Shown: positions 7,226 to 13,288 of the stretch, piece after piece
Numbering within the stretch: the stretch's first letter is position 1
Layout: each line of letters begins with the position of its first letter
Origin: Microcaldota archaeon
GTDB lineage: Archaea > Micrarchaeota > Micrarchaeia > Anstonellales > Anstonellaceae
Assembly: GCA_026396355.1 (NCBI GenBank)
Contig: JAPLWY010000080.1
Location: 1-19,061, forward strand
Length of the DNA: 19,061 nt
Reading direction: 5' to 3'
Translations under genes and position numbers: made by a program
The notes under the pieces: generated by a model
The model's input: only the letters and a program-made list of their open reading frames with translations
The model's database searches: none
What the model was told of the DNA's origin: nothing

Positions 7226-7405
7226 CTAGAAAACAGCTTCCACATAGTGCTTCTTGCCTGCTATGCAGACCGAGGGCGCCTCGCTGGTATAGTATACCTG
7301 CCCTGCAAGCTTGACGCTGGGCGCGCACTCCTCAAGCAATACTTTCAGCCTGCCGCCCTTCATCTCAAAGGCCAGGCTTTTTTCCAGCGTTGTGCCCTTT
7401 TCCAT
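7226..7405 (-). CDS. Small unrecognised 59-residue protein
   Basis: ATG at 7405 to TAG at 7226-7228 encodes 59 residues beginning MEKGTTLEKSLAFEMKGGRL and ending KKHYVEAVF. The centre holds an alternating hydrophobic pattern (RLKVLLEE, VKLAGQVYYTS, SVCIAG), suggesting a small beta-rich fold with two cysteines. Codon choice resembles the neighbouring genes. No ribosome-binding site precedes the ATG, but a TATA-like box lies about 28 nt upstream, so a leaderless message is plausible. The gene fills what would otherwise be a 430-base gap between the 7120 gene and aIF5A and runs opposite to aIF5A. I do not recognise a family. The promoter palindrome just upstream suggests regulation, possibly by its own product. 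Confidence 0.55.
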   Translation of the reverse strand: MEKGTTLEKSLAFEMKGGRLKVLLEECAPSVKLAGQVYYTSEAPSVCIAGKKHYVEAVF

Positions 7406-7409
7406 ATTT

Positions 7410-7445
7410 CCACTATATATAACAAACAGTTTTTAAATATAGTGG
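7410..7445. promoter_or_regulatory. 9-bp perfect inverted repeat over the promoter of the 59-residue gene
   Basis: CCACTATAT (7410-7418) and ATATAGTGG (7437-7445) are exact reverse complements separated by 18 bases. Between and partly over them lies the minus-strand TATA-like box TATTTAAAAA (7430-7439), and the inner arm covers the likely transcript start. This looks like an operator where a dimeric repressor would block TBP or polymerase. Confidence 0.5.
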
Positions 7446-7491
7446 TTAAAAGGGGAAAAACGGTAAAACAGGCGCGGCGGACAGGCGGAGG

Positions 7492-7500
7492 TTTAAAAAG
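7492..7500 (+). promoter_or_regulatory. TATA-like box of aIF5A
   Basis: TTTAAAAAG lies about 55 bases before the GTG start at 7552, giving a predicted transcript start near 7521 and a leader of about 30 nt that includes the AGGTGG ribosome-binding site at 7541-7546. Confidence 0.55.
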
Positions 7501-7551
7501 CAATTGGGTTAATTAAAAGAGAAACAGCGCTTTCTATAGAAGGTGGTTTTA

Positions 7552-7944
7552 GTGAGCGATAAGATATTCTCATCAGCAAAAGAACTCAAGGAAGGCAAGT
7601 ATGTCATCATCGAGGACATCCCATGCCGCATAGTCAACATAGACTCATCCAAGCCAGGAAAGCATGGCGCGGCAAAGATGAGAGTGACTGGCATTGGGAT
7701 ATTCGACGGGCAGAAAAAGCAGCTTCTCGTCCCCTCTGACGCTGACATCGAAGTCCCGATAATCGACAGGCAGAACGCTCAGATAGTGGCGGTCAACGGA
7801 AAGACCGTCCAGCTGATGGACACCACAACTTACGAGGTGTTCGAGCTTTCCGTCCCCGAAGAGCTTGTGGCTGATGCAGCGGCAGGCAAGGAAGCTGAAA
7901 TAATGTGCGCGCTTGGGAAAAAAGCAATCACCAGGATACGCTAA
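7552..7944 (+). CDS. eif5A: Translation factor aIF5A (hypusine-containing)
   Basis: 130 residues from GTG 7552. Residues 1-70 form the N-terminal SH3-like barrel with the hypusination loop SSKPGKHGAAK; Lys37 in PGKHG is the residue modified to (deoxy)hypusine. The C-terminal OB fold starts after IGIFDGQKKQLLVP. The factor binds stalled ribosomes at the E site and helps peptide-bond formation at difficult sequences and termination. The frame allows GTG 7543, but AGGTGG at 7541-7546 sits five bases before GTG 7552, and the resulting N-terminus (SDKIFSSAKELKEGKYV) fits the family. It is the first gene of the aIF5A-S24e-S27ae-CPBP-Kae1 run. Confidence 0.96.
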   Translation: MSDKIFSSAKELKEGKYVIIEDIPCRIVNIDSSKPGKHGAAKMRVTGIGIFDGQKKQLLVPSDADIEVPIIDRQNAQIVAVNGKTVQLMDTTTYEVFELSVPEELVADAAAGKEAEIMCALGKKAITRIR

Positions 7945-7960
7945 ATCGAGATGTGATACA

Positions 7961-8281
7961 ATGGAACTTACTATTAAGCAAAAAGCCGAAAACAAGTCTT
8001 TGGGGCGCCAGCAGCTGACCTGCGAGCTTACATACGACAAGGCAATGCCCTCGAGAAAGGAGATTCGCGAGGCAATCTGCGCGGCAACCGGAGCTGACGC
8101 ATCATTGTTGGTCATAGTTTCCGCAAAAGGCGGGTTTGGCTCAAACAAGGCAGCAGTGCTTGCCAACCTCTACAATAACAAGCAAGCATTCACGCTCGAA
8201 CAAAAGCACCTGCTGGTGCGGGACGGGCTGATAGAGAAGCCAAAGGCGGTTGCCAAGGCGGCTGCGAAGAAAAAGAAGTAG
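7961..8281 (+). CDS. rps24e: Small ribosomal subunit protein S24e
   Basis: 106 residues from ATG 7961. The core MELTIKQKAENKSLGRQQL, then MPSRKEIREAICAATGAD, then SAKGGFGSNKAAVLANLYNN matches S24e, a 30S protein typical of archaea and eukaryotes. The C-terminus ends in a short Ala/Lys tail (AVAKAAAKKKK). The gene starts 16 bases after aIF5A, with ATGTGATAC, a partial match to the GGTGATC ribosome-binding site, just upstream. It is followed directly by S27ae, the usual archaeal pairing. The frame opens earlier, inside aIF5A, but residues there do not belong to the family. Confidence 0.93.
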   Translation: MELTIKQKAENKSLGRQQLTCELTYDKAMPSRKEIREAICAATGADASLLVIVSAKGGFGSNKAAVLANLYNNKQAFTLEQKHLLVRDGLIEKPKAVAKAAAKKKK

Positions 8282-8289
8282 GTGTTCAT

Positions 8290-8433
8290 ATGGCCGATGC
8301 AAAAAAACCAGCAAAAAAGTTCAAGCCCTACAAACCAAAGCGCGCCTGCCCGAAATGCGGATCAGGTGTCAGGCTTGCTGATCACAAGGACCGGGTGTCC
8401 TGCGGCAAGTGCCATTACTTTGAAAAAAAGTAA
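8290..8433 (+). CDS. rps27ae: Small ribosomal subunit protein S27ae
   Basis: A 47-residue protein from ATG 8290 to TAA 8431-8433, only eight bases after S24e, with GGTG at 8281-8284 as ribosome-binding site. A basic tail (KKPAKKFKPYKPKR) leads into a zinc finger, CPKC (20-23) and CGKC (38-41), with the conserved LADHKDRVSCGKC stretch. This is the archaeal form of eukaryotic S27a without ubiquitin. It is a 30S protein. In many archaea kae1 follows this gene directly; here a membrane-protease gene lies between them. Confidence 0.93.
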   Translation: MADAKKPAKKFKPYKPKRACPKCGSGVRLADHKDRVSCGKCHYFEKK

Positions 8434-8455
8434 GCGCAAGGGGAGGGGGCTTTAT

Positions 8456-9104
8456 TTGCCCAAGGTGGTGGCGACGTCAAAAATTCATCAGGCTCTTTTT
8501 CCGATCACTGCGCTCATTCTAATACTTCTTCTTTCATTCCAATTTTTTCCAGCCTCGCAATTCGGCTCCTCTGTAATTCACGCCTCCCTTCTCTTTCTTC
8601 TCCTTTCATTTTCATTCGCAGTTCTTTTTTCCAAGCGAATTCGGCTCCCTTATCTTGCAAGGCATCATGTTTGGCATCGCAGGCATTGCGTTATCCATGC
8701 TAATCTCATTCGCGCTTTCCCTTGTTGGATTGCTGGACACCGCTCCCGTTCTCGACAAAATCTCCAGGCTTCCTCCGCTTGTTGCAATAGCCGCATTCAC
8801 ACTTGCCCCGCTTTCAGAGGAACTGCTGTTCCGCGGCTTGCTGCTGCGCAGCGTGTCCGATTCGCTTGGCAAGGCGGCTGGGGGCAAATTCGCGCGCTTT
8901 GCCTGGCTTGCCGCAGTATTTCTCACCTCGCTACTGTTTGCCCTGTTCCACCTCTCCTATGGCTCATTTGCCGAGCTTTTGGTGGCATTTTCATTGGGCG
9001 CTCTCTTTTGCCTGTCAGTTAAAAAGTCTGGCTCGCTAATACCTGCCATAATCGCGCATGCGATTTTCAACTTTGCGTCAATCGCAATAATGGTGTTGAC
9101 TTGA
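8456..9104 (+). CDS. CPBP-family intramembrane metalloprotease, frameshifted at a T6 run
   Basis: The frame from TTG 8456 (preceded by GGGGAGGGGG) encodes two hydrophobic helices, then shifts. Removing one T from the run at 8625-8630 joins it (FAVLF to PSEFGSLIL) to the downstream frame, giving about 215 residues. The second part carries all three CPBP (Rce1/Abi) motifs: SEELLFRG (the EExxxR motif), FALFHLSYG (FxxxH) and IIAHAIFNF (HxxxN). With about six to seven membrane helices it should be a membrane protease or protein-maturation factor of unknown substrate. The stop TGA overlaps the TTG start of kae1 by four bases, implying coupling. The start codon is the least certain part. The downstream part alone (from 8655) still contains the catalytic motifs. 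Confidence 0.75.
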
Positions 9105-10129
9105 TTTGCCTTGGCATGGAAAGCACTGCGCACACCCTTGGCGTGGGAATTTGCGAAGGGAAAAAAGTGCTGGCAAACGCGCGCCGCCTCTACAAGCCCC
9201 CATCCGGCGAGGGGATAATCCCCAGGCTTGCAGCAGACCACCATGCGCAAAAAGCGCCCCTTGTTCTTGAAGAAGCTCTCGGCACGGCAGGAATCAGCCT
9301 TCGCGAGGTGGACCTGTTCGCATTCTCCCGCGGGCCAGGGATAGGCCAATGCTTGCGCGTGTCCTGCGCAACTTCAAAGTTTCTCGCCTCGAAATTCAAA
9401 AAGCCGATTCTTGGGATAAACCACTGTCACGCGCACCTTCAAATCGCAAAAGGGATGCTCGGGTTTCACGACCCGCTTTACGTCTATGTAAGCGGAGCGA
9501 ATACTCAGATAATAACTGAGGGAGAAGTAGCAGGGAAGACGGGCACGCTGGGCAGGGCAAGCGCGGCAGGCAAAGCGAACACATCTTCCCACCAGCGCTT
9601 CTTCGTGCTTGGCGAAACGCTCGACATGGGATTAGGCAACCTGTTTGATGTTTTTGCGCGCGAGGCAAAATTCGCTTATCCTCATGGCTCAGAGGTTGCA
9701 CGCATGGCTTCCAAAGGTTCCTATTTTCCCCTTCCCTACACTGTAAAAGGCATGAATTTCGCATTCACCGGGCTTTTGAGCGCAGCTGTTTCAGAGGTTG
9801 GAAAGCGAAAAACCGAGGACATCTGCCACTCTCTCATGGAAACCGCATTTGCCGAGCTTTGCGAGGCGTCCGAGCGCGCGCTTTGCCTGACTGGCAAGCG
9901 CGAGGTAGTCGCATGCGGCGGTGTTGCCCAGAACAAGAGATTCTGCGACATGCTTTCGCAGATGTGCCAGCCGCATGGCGCGAAGTTTGGCGTTCTTCCT
10001 GCGGAATACAACGCTGATAACGGCGCAATGATTGCCTACACTGCGCTTTGCGAGTGGAAAAGGGGAAAAAGGGAAAAGATGCAGGGGCTTTCTCCCAATG
10101 GCTACTGGCGCATAGATGAGGTTTTTTAA
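9101..10129 (+). CDS. kae1: tRNA t6A synthesis protein Kae1 (KEOPS subunit)
   Basis: 342 residues. Kae1/TsaD transfers threonylcarbamoyl to A37 of ANN-decoding tRNAs within the KEOPS complex. The N-terminus CLGMESTAHTLGVGI is typical. The ASKHA-fold metal site shows as H108 and H112 (HCHAH), and ADNGAMIAY near D306 completes it. YVSGANT replaces the usual SGGNT. A run of about 20 residues at roughly 144-165 (Gly, Ala, Ser, Lys, Thr) sits just before FFVLGETLDMGLGN and is longer than the usual short loop there. No Bud32 kinase is fused. The start TTG 9101 overlaps the protease stop (TTGA). The gene follows rps24e-rps27ae, a familiar archaeal context. Confidence 0.93.
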   Translation: MICLGMESTAHTLGVGICEGKKVLANARRLYKPPSGEGIIPRLAADHHAQKAPLVLEEALGTAGISLREVDLFAFSRGPGIGQCLRVSCATSKFLASKFKKPILGINHCHAHLQIAKGMLGFHDPLYVYVSGANTQIITEGEVAGKTGTLGRASAAGKANTSSHQRFFVLGETLDMGLGNLFDVFAREAKFAYPHGSEVARMASKGSYFPLPYTVKGMNFAFTGLLSAAVSEVGKRKTEDICHSLMETAFAELCEASERALCLTGKREVVACGGVAQNKRFCDMLSQMCQPHGAKFGVLPAEYNADNGAMIAYTALCEWKRGKREKMQGLSPNGYWRIDEVF

Positions 10130-10148
10130 ATTCTATCTTGATAAAGAG

Positions 10149-10171
10149 TGCCTGCAGGAAAGAGACAGGCA
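10149..10171 (+). repeat. Small hairpin between kae1 and marC
   Basis: TGCCTG (10149-10154) and CAGGCA (10166-10171) can form a six-base-pair stem with an 11-base loop in the 93-base gap. It might mark transcript ends or processing; there is no strong T tract after it. Confidence 0.3.
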
Positions 10172-10222
10172 TTTCAAACAAAATCCCCCAACCTAAAATC
10201 CGGATCTTGCACAGGCGAGAAA

Positions 10223-10804
10223 ATGTTACTTGACACCGCATTCATACTGCAGTCGTTCGTCCTTCTCAATCCCCTTTCATCATTTCCCGTGCTGATGGCT
10301 GCCTACAAAAAGAAGCTGAATGTGCGCCAAATCGCCATCCGCGCCTCAATTGTAGCCTTCCTGATTGCACTACTGATTCTTTTCTTCGGTCCGCAGCTGT
10401 TCGGGCTTTATGGCATAAGCACAGACGCCTTCAGGATTGCTGGCGGGGCAGTGCTTTTCCTTCTTGGGCTTGACACTGTGCGCCCAAAGCCAAAGCGCGA
10501 GGATGTTGACGAGGTGGACAGCCTGGTGGCAATCATTGCAACCCCCCTCCTCACCGGTCCAGCAGTAATCTCATTTCTCACCATAAAGGCAATCGAGCAG
10601 GGCGCTCCCTCCCTTGTTGTCGATGTTTCAGTGGCTTTTGGAATAGTGGGCATAGTGTTCTTCCTCTTCTCGCTCGCACTTCCCAGAGTGAATGAGAAAG
10701 TGATCGAAATACTTTCAAAAGTGATGGGGCTTTTCCTGATGGCAATCGCAATCGAGATGCTTGCCAAGGGAACGCGCGCGCTTTTGCTTTCCAGCCCTGC
10801 CTAG
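10223..10804 (+). CDS. MarC-family (UPF0056) integral membrane protein
   Basis: 193 residues from ATG 10223. Six hydrophobic helices are visible, starting with a first helix containing the family signature LLNPLSSFPVL. IAGGAVLFLLGLD and the central ATPLLTGPAVIS loop follow, then two or three closing helices. MarC proteins are polytopic inner-membrane proteins whose transport substrate is not settled; the old multiple-antibiotic-resistance label is not supported. The frame opens at 10148, but residues before the ATG are not family-like. The gene runs into purM tail to tail with a 14-base gap. It may be read from the kae1 transcript or separately. Confidence 0.9.
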   Translation: MLLDTAFILQSFVLLNPLSSFPVLMAAYKKKLNVRQIAIRASIVAFLIALLILFFGPQLFGLYGISTDAFRIAGGAVLFLLGLDTVRPKPKREDVDEVDSLVAIIATPLLTGPAVISFLTIKAIEQGAPSLVVDVSVAFGIVGIVFFLFSLALPRVNEKVIEILSKVMGLFLMAIAIEMLAKGTRALLLSSPA

Positions 10805-10818
10805 TGCAAAGAATAAAA

Positions 10819-11814
10819 TTAAAGAAGCGAAACCATCTTCCCGTCTTTTTCCAGCACCACATCGCTACCAGAAGTCACTGTGCCTATTGGTTGCGCCTTT
10901 ATTCCGTGCTTTTTTGCAATCGTAACCACTTTATCGGAATCAGCAACAGGGCAGACCACGCACATTCCAACTCCGCAGTTAAAGGTGCGGTACATCTCAT
11001 AGTCTGAGCCGACTTTTTTCTCAAGTTCAGCCATGACGCCGGTCATTTTCGGCATATTATCCAGCAAAAAGCCCACCTTTGCATAACTTCCAATCCTGGT
11101 GAGCTTGGAATACGCCCCGCCGGTTATGTGCGCAAGTCCGCGTATATTGCAGCTTGCAATCATCTCCAAAACAGGTTTCACATAGATTTTCGTGGGGGCA
11201 AGCATTGCTGCGCCCCATTTCCTGGAGTCCAAGAGCCGTCTGGCAAGCGTATAGCCATTGGAGTGTATTCCCGAGCTTTCCAGCCCGATAACAACATCGC
11301 CAGGCTTCATTTTTGCGCCAGTGATCGGCTCGCCTTCCACCACGCCAACGCAGGTGGCTGCAAGGTCGAATGGCTTTTTCCCGCCTTTTATCATGTCGGG
11401 AAGTATTGCGGTTTCCCCGCCAACTATAGCGCAGCCTGCCTCGCTTGCGCCCTTTTTCAATCCCTTCATCACTTCTGAAACAAGTTCTGCATCCTCAAAG
11501 GCAAGCGCCAGATAATCCACCAGCACGAGTGGCTTTGCGCCAAGGCAAATAATATCATTCACATTCATTGCCACGCAGTCTATTCCTACAGTATCGAATT
11601 TGCCAACATCATCGGCAACCAGGAGCTTGCTGCCCACTCCGTCGCAGTGGATCGCGAGCGTTTGGTCTCCTGACTTGAAAAGCCCAGCATAATGCCCCTT
11701 TATTGGGAGCACAAAATCAGGCATAGACTCGAAAATCGCGTCATTTATCGCGTTATGCATCCCCCTGACCTTCCGTATGTCAACCCCTGACGAAGAATAA
11801 GTGTTGCCTGCCAT
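10819..11814 (-). CDS. purM: Phosphoribosylformylglycinamidine cyclo-ligase (AIR synthetase)
   Basis: 331 residues. PurM closes the imidazole ring: it converts FGAM plus ATP to AIR, the fifth step of de novo purine synthesis. The motifs are the N-terminal YSSSGVDIRK, the ATP-site loop DGVGSK at 58-63, GIDCVAMNVNDI, VGGETAILPDM at about 131-141 and the C-domain SSGIHSNGYTLAR. The length is close to the usual 345. ATG 11814 lies about 25 nt from a TATA-like element (11835-11843), so the message may be leaderless. It runs divergently from the DUF350-like gene. Confidence 0.95.
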   Translation of the reverse strand: MAGNTYSSSGVDIRKVRGMHNAINDAIFESMPDFVLPIKGHYAGLFKSGDQTLAIHCDGVGSKLLVADDVGKFDTVGIDCVAMNVNDIICLGAKPLVLVDYLALAFEDAELVSEVMKGLKKGASEAGCAIVGGETAILPDMIKGGKKPFDLAATCVGVVEGEPITGAKMKPGDVVIGLESSGIHSNGYTLARRLLDSRKWGAAMLAPTKIYVKPVLEMIASCNIRGLAHITGGAYSKLTRIGSYAKVGFLLDNMPKMTGVMAELEKKVGSDYEMYRTFNCGVGMCVVCPVADSDKVVTIAKKHGIKAQPIGTVTSGSDVVLEKDGKMVSLL

Positions 11815-11834
11815 ATTCCCTTTCTTTCTGATAT

Positions 11835-11843
11835 CTATTTAAA
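11835..11843. promoter_or_regulatory. TATA-like element shared by purM and the divergent membrane-protein gene
   Basis: CTATTTAAA contains the self-complementary TTTAAA, so it can be read either way. On the minus strand it is about 25 nt from the purM ATG. On the plus strand it predicts a start near 11865, just before ATG 11877. A second A/T-rich site (CGTATATTTCG, about 11844-11854) could serve the plus-strand gene instead. Confidence 0.45.
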
Positions 11844-11876
11844 CGTATATTTCGTTTTATGCCCGAGGTGTACTGT

Positions 11877-12407
11877 ATGGGTTTGGACAATATAGCAGGA
11901 GGGCTGCTCATTTCACTGCTCCAGCTTTTTCTCGGCCTGGTTCTTGCAATGGGCTCGGTCTACATAGGGTTGAGGCTGTTTGACTGGCTGACCGAGGGCA
12001 TAGATGAGATGAAAGAACTGAAGAAGGGAAACGTTGCGGTGGCAATACTCCTTGGCGCGGTGATTTTCTCAATTGCAAACATAGTGGAGAGCGGTGTATC
12101 AAGCCTGACTCAGCTCATAGTGCCTGGTCTGCCCCCAATGCTGTTGCTCGCCTCATTCATAATTGGGCTGGTGAACCTTATAGTCAGCATAATACTGGCG
12201 GTATTCTCAATATACATCGCAGTAAATGTGCTTGACAAGATAACTGTCGGCATTGACGAATTCAAGGAGCTCAAGCGCGGCAATGTTGCTATCGCAATAA
12301 TGATGGCTGCAGTGCTTCTTGCAATGTCCTTTGTCATCCGCGGGGCAGTGGTTGGCATGGCAAGCACGCTTTCGCCCGAGTCGCTCGCAAGCGCGCTTGG
12401 ATGGTAA
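11877..12407 (+). CDS. DUF350-like membrane protein with two internal repeats
   Basis: 176 residues from ATG 11877, chosen over ATG 11859 because GAGGTG lies six bases upstream. The protein is two copies of one unit. GIDEMKELKKGNVAVAI at 41-57 and GIDEFKELKRGNVAIAI at 115-131 are 74 residues apart, and each is flanked by hydrophobic helices (four in all). The E-x-K-x-GN-x-A-x-AI pattern is that of the DUF350 family, whose function is not established. A Pro-rich loop (VPGLPP) links the halves. It is divergent from purM and followed by a T-rich stretch that probably ends the transcript. Confidence 0.82.
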   Translation: MGLDNIAGGLLISLLQLFLGLVLAMGSVYIGLRLFDWLTEGIDEMKELKKGNVAVAILLGAVIFSIANIVESGVSSLTQLIVPGLPPMLLLASFIIGLVNLIVSIILAVFSIYIAVNVLDKITVGIDEFKELKRGNVAIAIMMAAVLLAMSFVIRGAVVGMASTLSPESLASALGW

Positions 12408-12412
12408 GCGCG

Positions 12413-12437
12413 TTTCTTCTTTCCTTTTTTCTTTTAG
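12413..12437 (+). terminator. T-rich probable transcription terminator
   Basis: Immediately after the DUF350-like gene the plus strand has a pyrimidine tract with runs TTTC, TTTCC, TTTTTT and TTTT. Archaeal polymerase terminates at such T tracts without a hairpin. Confidence 0.5.
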
Positions 12438-12480
12438 TTCTTCAGTCACCACAGTATATTTTCCAACATCCTACACTCCA

Positions 12481-12490
12481 TTTTTAAACA
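12481..12490 (+). promoter_or_regulatory. TATA-like box of the 12532 gene
   Basis: TTTTTAAACA lies about 46 bases before ATG 12532, predicting a start near 12510. That would exclude the upstream in-frame ATG at 12505 and leave GAGGTGA (12521-12527) in the leader. Confidence 0.5.
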
Positions 12491-12531
12491 CTTCTTAGGA
12501 GAAAATGCTCATCTTATGCAGAGGTGAGAGC

Positions 12532-13251
12532 ATGTATGGAAAAAAGATAATGTTGGCCTCGTCCAATGGAAACTTCAAAATAATGGCAACGCATGAAAAG
12601 GGAGCCCTTACTGTCCCGCAGATGTTCGAGCAGGGAATCCTCTCTAAAATTCCCAAGTTTGCGCAGCTGGCACAATGGCCAGGCAAAGCCAGCTATTACA
12701 ATCTCGCATCCCGCACCATGGGCGCCTTCTCATTCGAAAAGCCTCTCTGCGAGCAGCCGACTGAAAACGGGAAGATATACATCGAGAAAGAGACCATGTT
12801 CACCCATACCCGCTTTGGCGGCTTTACGGTTGATGCCCTCCGGGAAGCCGGAATAAACGTGGAAAAGAAGAACATTTTCCTTGCGATGGATGAGGGTTAC
12901 ATCATTGCGGATGTCAGCATGAAATGGCCCAAATTCCAATACTCAATATTGGCGCAGGACATGCCGCCTCAGCAGCTGGCAAGAGTCCTCCATGCATTCG
13001 AAAACTCGTCCTATCCAAGCCACGTGAGCCTGAAAAGCGGGGAACTGAATATCTGCACAGCCAGCCAAAGCAAAGACGTTGATGATGGAGGCGTGCTGAA
13101 AGAGGGCATCTTCTATTTTGACTATTCTGCGCCCGGGCCAATCACAATCCGTGCCCATACAAACTATTTTTCCAGCGGCTGGGCGGCAGAAATCGGCGTG
13201 TACCAGGGGCTGCTACGCTATGGATATTCATTAGAGGATAAAAAAAGATGA
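12532..13251 (+). CDS. Unrecognised 239-residue soluble protein
   Basis: I do not recognise a family. The start at ATG 12532 is supported by GAGGTGA four bases upstream and by the promoter position; ATG 12505 is in frame but probably upstream of the transcript start. The sequence has no signal peptide or membrane helix. It looks mixed alpha/beta: an early strand pair (KKIMLASSNGNFKIMA), a strand-rich middle (KETMFTHTRFGGFTVDAL; NIFLAMDEGYIIADVSM), a helix (PPQQLARVLHAFENS) and a closing Gly/aromatic-rich segment (FYFDYSAPGPITIRAHT). It has its own promoter and ends 37 bases before the convergent cysteine-rich gene. Confidence 0.72.
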   Translation: MYGKKIMLASSNGNFKIMATHEKGALTVPQMFEQGILSKIPKFAQLAQWPGKASYYNLASRTMGAFSFEKPLCEQPTENGKIYIEKETMFTHTRFGGFTVDALREAGINVEKKNIFLAMDEGYIIADVSMKWPKFQYSILAQDMPPQQLARVLHAFENSSYPSHVSLKSGELNICTASQSKDVDDGGVLKEGIFYFDYSAPGPITIRAHTNYFSSGWAAEIGVYQGLLRYGYSLEDKKR

Positions 13252-13288
13252 CGTGGATTTTCGCCCACATTTGTTCTTTTCAATCCCG

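Noticed and set aside
8655..9104. The second CPBP frame as a complete separate gene starting at TTG 8655
   Set aside because: There is no ribosome-binding site, and the hydrophobic helices upstream in the other frame fit the missing N-terminus when one T is removed.
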